Origin: a virus
Direction: 5' to 3' (one strand)
Length of the DNA stretch: 28,435 bases
IMG/VR virus record: IMGVR_UViG_3300027985_000165
Coordinates: 1 to 28,435 of that record
Shown: positions 15,469-23,097 of the stretch, one piece after another
Numbering within the stretch: the first letter of the stretch is position 1
How the letters are laid out: the number at the start of each line of letters is the position of its first letter
Position numbers and translations under genes: made by a program
Notes under the pieces: generated by a model
What the model saw: the letters and a program-made list of their open reading frames with translations, nothing else
Databases searched by the model: none
Told to the model about the DNA's origin: nothing

Positions 15469-16589
15469 AGAATCTCCAACTCCTCCCACTTGCCCTGGTT
15501 GCTGATGAACGACAGCATACCACCAGTTGCTACCTTACCTGTGAGGTTAGCGAACCATGTGCTTCCGTTGTCTGACGACGGTCCTCCAATGAGCCAACGC
15601 TGGTCCCCAGACTGCTCCATGCGCATAGAGTGAAAGTGCCCATAGAGCAGCATATCTGCCTCGTGTAGACCGCTTCGTCGTCCATGACTCTGCTTGGTCC
15701 ACCAGTCGTCCATCATTTCTGGCTTACCGCGCTGATGACCATGCACAGCGCCGATCTTCGATCCATCAACAGTGGTAATCGTCAATGCCTCTTCATTACC
15801 GTTCGGTCGGTAGAACTTGACGTGCGCGAACGACGGATGCTCGCTGAACTTCTCTTCTAGTGTGTAGTTGATGTCAATGCCGAAGTCATCGTTGGGAACG
15901 GACGCCAAGTCCTTCGATCCTTCCGCCCTGACCTGACAGTGATTACTCGGAACAGTAATGACGTTCAGACTCGGTACCAGCGGAGCAATCATCTTGATGC
16001 CCTCAGTCAGCAGTCTACGAGCGGTACGAATCTGTTCCGTCAAGTTCATATCGTTGGTCTGTGGCTGGTTCTTGACGTTCGAGAACCCCTCGATGATGTC
16101 ACCGAGGTCCCACAGGTTGACCTGTTGCGGTCGTAGTTCCTTGATTCGGTCAACAGCGAGCGAGAAGGAGTTCATCACTCGTTCGATGAGTTCTTTCGTG
16201 CCTCCCTTGAGTTCCCGGGCCTTACCGGTCTGAAGATCAGCAACAAGAACGTTATAAGCCAGTGGCTTTAGTCCCCGTGAATCAAGCGGAGCACTAAACG
16301 TGTATCCATCTAGCGCTTGCTCAACGTCATCATATGTCGCTACCTCTAGCAAAGCCTTCTTAGCCGGGCTGTAGGTGATCTTCTCGTAACTACCGTCCGG
16401 GAGACGAACGGTCTTCCCTCGGGAAGTGATGATCTCATTGGGAATCCCGAAGAAATCGTCAGTATCCTGTAGATATCGCCTATGCCGCCTGATCGTTGCT
16501 TCGTCCACACCGATCTGACGAGCATTCTCAGCATGTGTAGCCGAAACATCAATGCTTTGGCAAACCGGGCAGTTGGTTGGGTGACTCAC
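15465..16589 (-). CDS. Metallophosphoesterase with N-terminal HTH
   Basis: The 374-aa protein has a Cys pair (CPVC) and helix-turn-helix-like segment (NARQIGVDEATIRRHRRYLQ) in the first 45 residues. A calcineurin-like phosphoesterase follows, with VLVADLQTGK (D118-x-Q120, the His replaced by Gln), LWDLGDIIEG (D164), VPSNHCQ (N216, H217), VHGHQRG (H283, H285) and YGHFHS (H318, H320). The metal-binding set is therefore nearly complete. Phage members are thought to act on DNA or nucleotides, in the manner of SbcD/Mre11 nucleases. The GTG at 16589 has GAGGAA six bases upstream. The place within the tail/lysis block is unusual for a DNA enzyme. Confidence 0.8.
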   Translation of the reverse strand: MSHPTNCPVCQSIDVSATHAENARQIGVDEATIRRHRRYLQDTDDFFGIPNEIITSRGKTVRLPDGSYEKITYSPAKKALLEVATYDDVEQALDGYTFSAPLDSRGLKPLAYNVLVADLQTGKARELKGGTKELIERVMNSFSLAVDRIKELRPQQVNLWDLGDIIEGFSNVKNQPQTNDMNLTEQIRTARRLLTEGIKMIAPLVPSLNVITVPSNHCQVRAEGSKDLASVPNDDFGIDINYTLEEKFSEHPSFAHVKFYRPNGNEEALTITTVDGSKIGAVHGHQRGKPEMMDDWWTKQSHGRRSGLHEADMLLYGHFHSMRMEQSGDQRWLIGGPSSDNGSTWFANLTGKVATGGMLSFISNQGKWEELEIL

Positions 16590-16647
16590 GTGATGTTCCT
16601 CATGTTTCTGTATCCTCCCTGCTTACGTGGTACTAGCCTATCACGGA

Positions 16648-17475
16648 TCAGGTCAAGGTGACCTCTACGAGTGTTGTTCCGTTCGGGGTGTAGTACAACT
16701 TGCTGGACTTCAGTGTCGTACCGTTAGCAGTGTAAGAGATCACAGGCGTGACAGGATCAGTAAATGAGTAAGCCGGAGCCCACGTTCCTTCATCCACAGA
16801 ACCAAACTGCAAGGGACCAAAATCCCATGTAGTCACTGCTGATGATACTGCGCCGCCCACGCGGAACCGACGAGCCTGAAGCGTTCCAGTATCAACGGTT
16901 GCACCCGAGTCCCAGGTTCCGACGACTGTTCCGTTGGTGGTCAGGACTCGGTGTGCGCGCCGTCCGTCCGTGGTTCCTGTCCCGGGTGTGATGTAACCCT
17001 GAAGGAAATAATCGGTGTTAGGCTCAAGATCAATGCTGTTCGACCCAGAGATCAGCGTCGTTGTTCTGTTATAAGCACACAACTTGCCCGTGCTATCAAT
17101 GCGCAACGACCCGAGCAAAGTGTCCGTGTCAGAGTAAAAGGTGCAGACTGTGGCGATAGCGCTTGGATCGGCTGGTGTCCTGAATCCGATACCAAGATAC
17201 GAACGGGTTGAATCAAACGATGTGCTTGCTAGTGTCCATCGCATGTAAGAGGTATTAGCCTGTGCAGTAAACCGGACACCAGAACCAGTGGACCACCCGA
17301 TTCTTGCTGCATCTAGGTATTGGAATGCCGAGCCACCACCAGGAGTAGAAGCATTGTTGGTGACCAATGCGTCCATAATAGGGCCATAAGCATTCGAGGT
17401 ATCCCGCTGAACGGTGGTGCCGGAAGTGGCAGTTCTCGGGTCCCATGTCAAGATGTTTGTCACGTTATTATCCAT
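16648..17475 (-). CDS. Minor tail protein, jelly-roll/LamG-like
   Basis: The 275-aa, Thr/Ser-rich beta protein begins MDNNVTNILTWDPRTATSG. Its body suggests a concanavalin/LamG-like sandwich that binds surface sugars (YMRWTLASTSFDSTRSYLGI; DTDTLLGSLRIDSTGKLCAY; LEPNTDYFLQGYITPG; TTWDFGPLQFGSV). The C-terminal ~50 residues form a separate beta tail. It overlaps the preceding beta-helix gene by eight bases and is the last of the fibre genes. A cell-wall or receptor binding role is inferred. Confidence 0.55.
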   Translation of the reverse strand: MDNNVTNILTWDPRTATSGTTVQRDTSNAYGPIMDALVTNNASTPGGGSAFQYLDAARIGWSTGSGVRFTAQANTSYMRWTLASTSFDSTRSYLGIGFRTPADPSAIATVCTFYSDTDTLLGSLRIDSTGKLCAYNRTTTLISGSNSIDLEPNTDYFLQGYITPGTGTTDGRRAHRVLTTNGTVVGTWDSGATVDTGTLQARRFRVGGAVSSAVTTWDFGPLQFGSVDEGTWAPAYSFTDPVTPVISYTANGTTLKSSKLYYTPNGTTLVEVTLT

Positions 17476-18667
17476 TCACCGGAGTTACTGCACCTAGGTC
17501 ACTCCATGACCAGGTACCATTTGATGCCTTAACGGGAGTTGTAATAATCCGATGTCCTGAGTGCAAAGATGCGTACTGAGACGAACGGATCAAGTATTTA
17601 CTATCAGCACGTTGAACGTGAAGATTGTCCTGGAACAGAACATCCGTCATCGGATTGGGATTACTTGTCTTGTAGTAATGATTAATGTTATAACCATTAC
17701 CTTCAACCGATCCGCCAGGACCGTGCTGCCAGAAGATATTTCGGCGAACGTTGACACTTCGGATCATACCAAGATCACTGCTGTATGCTTCCTGTTGTGC
17801 CATGACCCCTGCGTTATGTGCACCGTCAGAGGTTTCCTTACTTGGCGTTAATGTGTATCCAGAAAGGTCATTTACCGGTCCACCAAAGAGGTTGTACTCG
17901 ATATCCATATACTGTGGTCGGGACCACTGGCACAGGTCGGAGTGGGTCCCCTCGGGCTGGCTGTGCAGGGGGCCTCGGTAGTACAACGCGTTGTGCGACC
18001 AATTATGACGGAAGTATGCTCTATTGGTGATAAGTTCATCAGTCGTCAGGCTTGTGAGCGTGACCGCAAGGTTCATGGGGTCTTGAATTTGGTGGAATTC
18101 ACAGTGCTGAATCTGGAAACGACCGCCACGAAGACCAATTGATGTACGAGCAAGGTACAGTGCCTCGTCAACATCCCACGCACCACCGGGTGGGTCAAGT
18201 TCTGGGATGCACCACAACAACGTGCTGAACACGCAATGTTGCGCAGACCACACCTTGACGTTATCCGACGTATCCCGGATATGAGCCTGGCTATTCGGGT
18301 TAGCCGATACCAAGTCAGGGCGCGGACCGGCAATGAGAGAATTCGAGATTGACGACGCGCCGGAAGAAGATGGGGTTAGCCCACCCCAGACGATTCGTCC
18401 AGACAACGGAGTCGTGCCCCAAGTTCCTGCAACAACTGTTGTACCATCACCCATAGGAATGAGACTCGCCATATCGGTGCCAGGAAGAAGACCCGTGGTC
18501 TTTTCATTCGGTACGTACGTCAACTTCCCTGCTGCTGTAGACGCTGAACGAAGTGCGGCACGTTGCGTAGCATCGAGAACAGGATCGCCAGCCCATGCAG
18601 CACCGATAACACCGGTACCGACGAGACGGAGATAACCGTCAGGATGGACATAGAACATTGGGCTCAT
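17468..18667 (-). CDS. Minor tail protein with beta-helix, receptor-binding type
   Basis: The 399-aa protein starts MSPMFYVHPDGYLRLVG, an N-terminal tag shared with the next upstream gene. The body reads as a right-handed parallel beta-helix (pectate-lyase-like) with rungs such as GGRFQIQHCEFHQIQDP, AYFRHNWSHNALYYRG, MDIEYNLFGGPVNDLSG and VNVRRNIFWQHGPGG. It includes a possible active cleft (PEGTHSDLCQWSRPQ). Such proteins bind or cleave surface polysaccharide. It starts at ATG 18667 with GAGGA at seven bases. Confidence 0.65.
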   Translation of the reverse strand: MSPMFYVHPDGYLRLVGTGVIGAAWAGDPVLDATQRAALRSASTAAGKLTYVPNEKTTGLLPGTDMASLIPMGDGTTVVAGTWGTTPLSGRIVWGGLTPSSSGASSISNSLIAGPRPDLVSANPNSQAHIRDTSDNVKVWSAQHCVFSTLLWCIPELDPPGGAWDVDEALYLARTSIGLRGGRFQIQHCEFHQIQDPMNLAVTLTSLTTDELITNRAYFRHNWSHNALYYRGPLHSQPEGTHSDLCQWSRPQYMDIEYNLFGGPVNDLSGYTLTPSKETSDGAHNAGVMAQQEAYSSDLGMIRSVNVRRNIFWQHGPGGSVEGNGYNINHYYKTSNPNPMTDVLFQDNLHVQRADSKYLIRSSQYASLHSGHRIITTPVKASNGTWSWSDLGAVTPVNG

Positions 18668-18720
18668 TGGACAATCCTCATAAAACGTATTTTAACAGCA
18701 TTTGATCGTCGTTACTTGCG

Positions 18721-20214
18721 TCATGACAAATGCCATACGTCAACTGGACCAAAAGCAACATGCGAATCAACGGATGCGTCAGGATTTGCCCCGAGATTTG
18801 CTGTTTCTACCTGAAAACCAACCCACATCGGCACTGTGATCGGTCCACCGGATGCAGTTCCGACGAAAGTGTTATCCCACCAGAAACGGACACCCGTTGT
18901 CGGGTGTGACTCAAATCTCCACTGGTGTTCGACACCATCAGATAATGGCGACGAACTGAGCGCTGACCAACCAGACCATAACGACTGACCGCTTGCACCG
19001 TGGTAGACGTAACCGTTTGGTAGATCGGAACCATTCAGATCGGCCTCACCGCAGTCGATCTCGCCATCGGCCCAAACGTAAGGATCGGCTTTCCATCCGA
19101 TAACGAGTGCCTTGAACCCTGGCGCTGCTGATGCCTTGATCGTACCTTCTGCGGCAATACCAAGGTGACCGCCCCAACCATTGAGGATCACCTTTCCACC
19201 AAGGGGCACACCGCCAACGGTATTGACCCGAATCTTGAGGTAACCGTTTTCGACGTACAACTGTGATCGGTTGTACTGACCACCAGTTACACCGCCAGTG
19301 TTGTTCCACTTGGTGTCCCCTTCGCCGTCAGTGGCCGTAGGATACCGCGACTGATAGACAGAAGAAGACCAACCACCAAGAGCGACTGGCGTACTCCAAT
19401 CCTCATGAACCACCCTTGTCCAATTCTGGGACAAAGAAGACGTAGTGCGAGAAGTAATTGGAGACGTCAAGATAACCTGGGATGTTCTTCCGTCGGTCAC
19501 TGAACCAGAATGCTGCAATGCAGATGACCCGGAACCCCCACCGTCGTTCTGTTGTCTGCTCCCCATCCACAGCGTAGTTCTCGTTTGCGCTGTATCCGTT
19601 GTAGAGACGACAGATGCGGCCTGAGTAAAACCGGCTGGGATCGTGGTAACCGTATGTGAAGAACCTGCGGTGTGCTCCCCCGTGTGCCCCAGAAGGACAA
19701 GATTTCCGAGGAAGCCCTTGCTCGTTGTGGCGGGTAAGGCTGAATGACCGTCAGAGGAAACCAGCCCTGGGATTGTCGAAGAAGAACCGACAACGACCGG
19801 TGTACCAGCCGTCGATCTAATCAGAGACACAGCACCAACAACTCGGTTCGCACCGGAGAAAGTGAACGTATGCGTCGTGGGTTCTGAACCTGTGACCGTT
19901 CTTTGCCACCAACCCGTGACTCGGTTACTCGTTGTAGACGCAACAAAAGCCGGTCCGACCCGGGTCCATCCACTTGGTGGCGTAGCGTCTGTCGCAGATG
20001 CGAACAACGCAGACGAGATGTGTGCGACCAACAGGTCACCACTTTGAGCACCAGAAGGTGTGTTCAAAGTGATAGAACTAGCCGACTGATTAACAGCCGA
20101 CGTTGTAGCGATGATCTGCGGTGGAAGAAATTGGTCCGACCATGAACTACCCGGAGAACTACTACCCACACGACGTAGATATCCGTCAGGGTGGATATAG
20201 TAGACCGGGCTCAT
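18721..20214 (-). CDS. Tail protein with GH16-like glycoside hydrolase domain
   Basis: The 497-aa protein has the tag MSPVYYIHPDGYLRRVG at the N terminus. Residues ~33-255 form a Ser/Thr-rich beta domain (TPPSGWTRVGPAF; TFTFSGANRVVGAVSLIR). Residues ~268-497 form a lectin-like sandwich ending in a GH16 domain, with ENGYLKIRV, GTIKAS, FKALVIGWK and the catalytic signature GEIDCGE (E385, D387, E390, the ExDxxE form). The DNTFVG and WVGFQVE strands close the fold. It probably cuts a cell-surface beta-glucan or galactan. It starts at ATG 20214, overlapping the fibre stop (ATGA). Confidence 0.72.
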   Translation of the reverse strand: MSPVYYIHPDGYLRRVGSSSPGSSWSDQFLPPQIIATTSAVNQSASSITLNTPSGAQSGDLLVAHISSALFASATDATPPSGWTRVGPAFVASTTSNRVTGWWQRTVTGSEPTTHTFTFSGANRVVGAVSLIRSTAGTPVVVGSSSTIPGLVSSDGHSALPATTSKGFLGNLVLLGHTGEHTAGSSHTVTTIPAGFTQAASVVSTTDTAQTRTTLWMGSRQQNDGGGSGSSALQHSGSVTDGRTSQVILTSPITSRTTSSLSQNWTRVVHEDWSTPVALGGWSSSVYQSRYPTATDGEGDTKWNNTGGVTGGQYNRSQLYVENGYLKIRVNTVGGVPLGGKVILNGWGGHLGIAAEGTIKASAAPGFKALVIGWKADPYVWADGEIDCGEADLNGSDLPNGYVYHGASGQSLWSGWSALSSSPLSDGVEHQWRFESHPTTGVRFWWDNTFVGTASGGPITVPMWVGFQVETANLGANPDASVDSHVAFGPVDVWHLS

Positions 20215-20978
20215 GCCGGAACCACTACAACGAGGTCACCAGCCTGCAAACCACTCGGGGTTGCACTTGTTGAAACAATGATGCGGCCGGAAACAGTAAG
20301 AGCATCACCTACGATCTGCGCCTTGCCCGCGAGCGCAGCAGCAAGACCAATCGGTGTCACGGCACGAACGGAGTCGGTACCGGTCGTGGTTTCAGTAGTT
20401 GTTGCAAGTTCAACAAGACCCGCGACAGTAGTTGATGCAGAGGACACACCAACGTCCGAGGGAACGAGCGTAATGTTACCGCTGAGCGCCTTACCGGCAA
20501 CAGTGGTTGACGTAGCAACCTTACCTGCGAGAGCAGTTGTCGCAGCGCTTGACAAAGGCTTGTCCACATCAGCAGTGTTATCGACATTACTTAGACCAAC
20601 CATTGCCTTGGTGATGCCACTGACGGTACCCGTGAAGGTCGGGGAAGCAAGGTTTGCCTTGAGGTTCAATGCTGTTTGCGTTGCGGTGCTGACTGGCTTG
20701 CTGGCATCACTCGTATTGTCAACGTTGCCCAAGCCGACCATCGCCTTGGTAATACCACTCACAGTACCTGTAAACGTTGGCGAAGCCAAGTTGGCCTTGA
20801 GATCAAGAGCAGTCTGGGTAGCACTAGAAATGGGCTTATTCGCGTCACTGGTGTTGTCAACGTTTCCGAGACCAAAACTAGACTTCGTGAGAACAACGTC
20901 TCCGGTGAGACCGTTAACTGTGTCAACGGCTCCTCCACCGCCAGCGGGACCTGCCGGTGGGATAATGACCACACCCAT
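20211..20978 (-). CDS. Tail fibre protein with three GLGNVDNTSD repeats
   Basis: The 255-aa protein starts with a short Pro/Gly stretch (IPPAGPAGGGG). Three tandem repeats of about 46 residues follow from residue 36, each with GLGNVDNTSDANKP, ATQTALDLKANLASPTFTG and VSGITKAM; the third is shorter and diverged. This repeat family is common in trimeric phage tail fibres and forms an extended shaft. The C-terminal part (SGLQAGDLVVVVPA) is small. The ATG at 20978 has AGGGG at six bases. It may carry the sugar-binding proteins encoded next. Confidence 0.75.
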   Translation of the reverse strand: MGVVIIPPAGPAGGGGAVDTVNGLTGDVVLTKSSFGLGNVDNTSDANKPISSATQTALDLKANLASPTFTGTVSGITKAMVGLGNVDNTSDASKPVSTATQTALNLKANLASPTFTGTVSGITKAMVGLSNVDNTADVDKPLSSAATTALAGKVATSTTVAGKALSGNITLVPSDVGVSSASTTVAGLVELATTTETTTGTDSVRAVTPIGLAAALAGKAQIVGDALTVSGRIIVSTSATPSGLQAGDLVVVVPA

Positions 20979-20979
20979 G

Positions 20980-21273
20980 TCAGGCCCCTGTCAAGCAAAC
21001 ACGTACATCGACTGTACCGCTGGCAACAATGCCGTAAACGTTTTCTCCGCGATAAAGTTCAAATGATGGATATGCTCCGGCGACAATGGGTAGACCATTG
21101 GCAACACTTACGTCGGAACCACCGACACTGAAGCCAGTAGAGCCGTTGTAGAACGTTGCGGTCGCAGCAAAGTGCGCCATATCTCCACCGCTCTCACCTG
21201 GGGTGTAGGTATCTTTGGTCCAGTCGGTCAGCAAAGTAGGTGTCGTTTCTACTGTTACAACATAAGTCTTCAC
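20980..21273 (-). CDS. Small tail-tip-region protein, unknown
   Basis: The 97-aa protein starts with GTG at 21273 and begins MKTYVVTVETTPTLLTDWTK. It is beta-rich throughout (AATATFYNGSTGFSVGGSDV; PIVAGAYPSFELYRGENVYG; VASGTVDVRVCLTGA). It is the first gene of the fibre operon, after a strong terminator, and ends two bases before the fibre ATG. A structural tail role is likely from context. The start codon lies inside a perfect 12-bp palindrome. Confidence 0.55.
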   Translation of the reverse strand: MKTYVVTVETTPTLLTDWTKDTYTPGESGGDMAHFAATATFYNGSTGFSVGGSDVSVANGLPIVAGAYPSFELYRGENVYGIVASGTVDVRVCLTGA

Positions 21274-21304
21274 GTGAAGTCCAATCAGGAATGAACTAGT
21301 TCAT
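21268..21304. promoter_or_regulatory. Two palindromes in the fibre operon leader
   Basis: ATGAACTAGTTCAT (21291-21304) and CTTCACGTGAAG (21268-21279) are perfect palindromes lying between the -10 box at 21310 and the GTG start, which is itself inside the second. They may be operator or RNA hairpin elements. Confidence 0.5.
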
Positions 21305-21309
21305 GTCCT

Positions 21310-21318
21310 ATCATACCG
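21310..21318 (-). promoter_or_regulatory. -10 box for fibre operon
   Basis: The minus strand reads CGG TATGAT AGG (five of six to TATAAT), after the terminator at 21324-21349. No clear -35. Confidence 0.45.
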
Positions 21319-21323
21319 TAGAC

Positions 21324-21349
21324 AAACAAAAACCCCGCCGAAGCGGGGT
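21324..21349 (-). terminator. Terminator after the small-gene block
   Basis: ACCCCGC pairs with GCGGGGT across a TTCG tetraloop, followed on the minus strand by TTTTGTTT. Confidence 0.9.
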
Positions 21350-21355
21350 ATTGTT

Positions 21356-21679
21356 CTATTCCGTTCTTCGTTGCCTCATCTCAGCCAACCGCTGTGTTTG
21401 CAGAACTCGTTGTTCCTCTGTGAGCGTCCGACCCTGCCGCTTAGCGCCAGTTGCTGGATTCCAGTTATTAATGGGAATCGTAAACTCAGCCCAGGCCGTT
21501 GTGCCGTAGAACCCGGACCGAGTTTCGGTGTACGACTTGTTCCGTCGAAGTTTCGTGATCCACTTCTTCTGCGCTGTCCAGATCGTCACAAGACCGTCAG
21601 AGTCGCTAGCATTGATGATAGTTTCACGTTCTTGAGCATTCAGACTACTAATTCGGGCTACTTCTACTGTTTCTGTCAT
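21356..21679 (-). CDS. Conserved-looking actinophage protein, unknown
   Basis: The 107-aa protein is taken from ATG at 21679, behind a GAGGGAAA region; the frame also opens 21 bases earlier. It reads MTETVEVARISSLNAQERET, then VTIWTAQKKWITKLRRNKSY, TTAWAEFTIPINNWNP and a basic C-terminal helix (EEQRVLQTQRLAEMRQRRTE). Short proteins with the pattern IxTAQxKxITKL...AxFTIP are familiar in actinophages, but I know no function for them. It ends right before a strong terminator as last gene of the operon. Confidence 0.65.
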   Translation of the reverse strand: MTETVEVARISSLNAQERETIINASDSDGLVTIWTAQKKWITKLRRNKSYTETRSGFYGTTAWAEFTIPINNWNPATGAKRQGRTLTEEQRVLQTQRLAEMRQRRTE

Positions 21680-21739
21680 GATCTTGTTTCCCTCTTTCAC
21701 TACGCAGATAGTAACTGTTTTAGCCTACTAAGTGCAAAC

Positions 21740-21895
21740 TCAATCGTCGTCTTCGTCGTCTTCAACCAGATTAAAGCCCAAAGCAGTCATCATAGCCCGC
21801 AACGTGTCACCATCTACGAGCACGTTGCCGTTTTCATCATAGTTGACGATTGCCTTGTACCCGTACTCGTCAATCCACGTCTCTTCAGACAACAT
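21740..21895 (-). CDS. 51-aa acidic protein
   Basis: A small ORF runs from ATG at 21895, preceded by AAGGG at five bases, to TGA at 21740. It begins MLSEETWIDEYGYKAIVNYD and ends LGFNLVEDDEDDD with a run of acidic residues. The start overlaps the end of the upstream gene by 11 bases, as in the rest of this packed block. The acidic, single-domain form might mimic DNA or bind a host protein, but nothing shows this directly. Confidence 0.6.
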   Translation of the reverse strand: MLSEETWIDEYGYKAIVNYDENGNVLVDGDTLRAMMTALGFNLVEDDEDDD

Positions 21896-22091
21896 ACTGT
21901 CCCTTCACTCGAATCTTGATGTAATCGGTCAAATGTGGTGCCTTCTCGAACGTCACCTGCACAGAGGGCCAGTCGATCTCTTCTCCCCCGCTCTCGACGC
22001 CCGTATTGAGTTCATCGAACAGCCGAGCGACTGCACGACCGACCCAATGGAAGTGCGCCACTTCCTGAACACCAAACGCTGTATCTGTCAT
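21885..22091 (-). CDS. Small protein, unknown
   Basis: The 68-aa protein is taken from ATG at 22091, which forms ATGA with the preceding stop and has GAGGAAG at seven bases. It starts MTDTAFGVQEVAHFHWVGRA, with a helix (VGRAVARLFDEL), then a negatively charged linker and a strand-rich end (SVQVTFEKAP, YIKIRVKGQ). No family is recognised. Confidence 0.55.
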   Translation of the reverse strand: MTDTAFGVQEVAHFHWVGRAVARLFDELNTGVESGGEEIDWPSVQVTFEKAPHLTDYIKIRVKGQYVV

Positions 22092-22294
22092 GGAGTAACT
22101 TCCTCGTCCCAACTCTCTGCAACCCATTCCCGGTATGCATCGTAGATATCATCGCCAGCAATCTCATTGACGATCGGCAAGAAGACATCCGATGTTACCC
22201 CAGCATCCTCGGCCAGTCCGTCTAGCCGGGTAAACAAGTAATTCGATACCGCGTCCCAGACATCCTGGACCTTGACTGTCAGTTCCTCGATCAT
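22088..22294 (-). CDS. Small acidic helical protein, unknown
   Basis: The 68-aa protein is taken from ATG at 22294 (ATGA with the preceding stop). It starts MIEELTVKVQDVWDAVSNYL, is helical and ends with EWVAESWDEEVTP. Phe/Trp-rich acidic helices suggest a protein-binding role, but the function is not recognised. It is translationally coupled to its neighbours on both sides. Confidence 0.55.
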   Translation of the reverse strand: MIEELTVKVQDVWDAVSNYLFTRLDGLAEDAGVTSDVFLPIVNEIAGDDIYDAYREWVAESWDEEVTP

Positions 22295-22524
22295 AGTTCC
22301 ACCACACTTGTCACTGGTGTCGTAAGACGCCACTTACCATTAGCGAGAGACATATGCACCGGTAAACCAACGACCACCCGCGTTGCTTGCTTCAAGTCCA
22401 ACCATCGACCATCTGGTGCATTCTCGTAGTCGATGCCAGGTGAAAACGGTCCGACTCGGCGTACTCGGTTGTTGACGATCTCGTACTGCGCTCCTGACTC
22501 AGTTGTGAAGCGTACGTCATTCAT
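22291..22524 (-). CDS. Small beta-rich protein, unknown
   Basis: The 77-aa protein is taken from ATG at 22524, four bases after the upstream TAG; an ATG at 22542 is an alternative. It starts MNDVRFTTESGAQYEIVNNR and continues VRRVGPFSPGIDYENAPDGR and VVVGLPVHMSLANGKWRLTT. The strands and turns suggest a small barrel. Similar short proteins with an RRV...PDG...W pattern are widespread in actinophages without known function. Confidence 0.55.
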   Translation of the reverse strand: MNDVRFTTESGAQYEIVNNRVRRVGPFSPGIDYENAPDGRWLDLKQATRVVVGLPVHMSLANGKWRLTTPVTSVVEL

Positions 22525-22528
22525 CAGT

Positions 22529-22759
22529 CTATCGGCCCCCATGTCCTGAACGACTCGCAGCGTGAAATTCTTTTAGTGAAATGCCTGCCTCAAATAACTC
22601 ATATGGGGCGGGCAAAGAACAAAATTCATCGTGATGATGATGTAGTGCAAGTGGACACTCGGGAGACCCATTTCCGTGATGACGACCATCGTGTCCAAAC
22701 TGCCAGTTACCACGCCTTAGTCGATCGATTCTTGCTTGTCGCACATCGTGATCATTCAT
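22529..22759 (-). CDS. His/Cys-rich small protein, possible metal binder
   Basis: The 76-aa protein is taken from ATG at 22759, overlapping the upstream stop; ATG at 22768 is an alternative. It begins MNDHDVRQARIDRLRRGNWQ, then has a His-rich middle (FGHDGRHHGNGS) and a CPLALHHHHDEFC motif (Cys, four His, Cys) that could bind zinc. It then reads APYELFEAGISLKEFHAAS. No family is recognised. Neither start has a good Shine-Dalgarno sequence, so it probably depends on coupling. Confidence 0.5.
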   Translation of the reverse strand: MNDHDVRQARIDRLRRGNWQFGHDGRHHGNGSPECPLALHHHHDEFCSLPAPYELFEAGISLKEFHAASRSGHGGR

Positions 22760-22985
22760 CTTCGTCATCCCGGTACTCAAAATCATCAATAGCATACTCA
22801 ACTGCGTGTACGAATACTTCAAAGTCTGCGTACTGGCGCTCCAAGTCTCGCCATGTTTGTGCTAGGTCTGACTCTTGGTCTTCTAGATCATCCGCACTCA
22901 AACCATACCCAAGGGCTTCGATGATTCCGCCCGCATAATCGATCTTGGCAACAAACTCAGCCTCAGTCAATTTTCGATCGCTCAT
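22752..22985 (-). CDS. Small acidic helical protein, first of the small-gene block
   Basis: The 77-aa protein is taken from ATG at 22985 with a strong GGGAGG five bases upstream. It starts MSDRKLTEAEFVAKIDYAGG and is helical and acidic throughout (SADDLEDQESDLAQTWRDLE; VEYAIDDFEYRDDEDE). It is the first gene after the terminator at 23098-23131 and a promoter-like TACTAT box at 23063. Its function is not recognised. Confidence 0.6.
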   Translation of the reverse strand: MSDRKLTEAEFVAKIDYAGGIIEALGYGLSADDLEDQESDLAQTWRDLERQYADFEVFVHAVEYAIDDFEYRDDEDE

Positions 22986-23051
22986 GTCAACCTCCCTCAT
23001 CCAGGTCACCGGCCTCTTCCAGTGACACTCCACTGTACCACACTACCACGT

Positions 23052-23082
23052 CTGCAAACCGTATAGTAGAACCCCTGCAAAC
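23052..23082 (-). promoter_or_regulatory. Promoter candidate flanked by CTGCAAAC repeats
   Basis: Two copies of CTGCAAAC (23052-23059 and 23075-23082), 23 bases apart, flank a TACTAT box (23063-23068, minus strand). The same hexamer is seen upstream of the endolysin. It would serve the small-gene block starting at 22985. Confidence 0.35.
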
Positions 23083-23097
23083 TGTAGCATACGACGA

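Noticed and set aside
18668-18720. Promoter with TTAAAAT box between beta-helix and GH16 genes
   Set aside because: A TAAAAT hexamer is present, but no -35 or TG extension and no terminator upstream; too weak to list as a feature.
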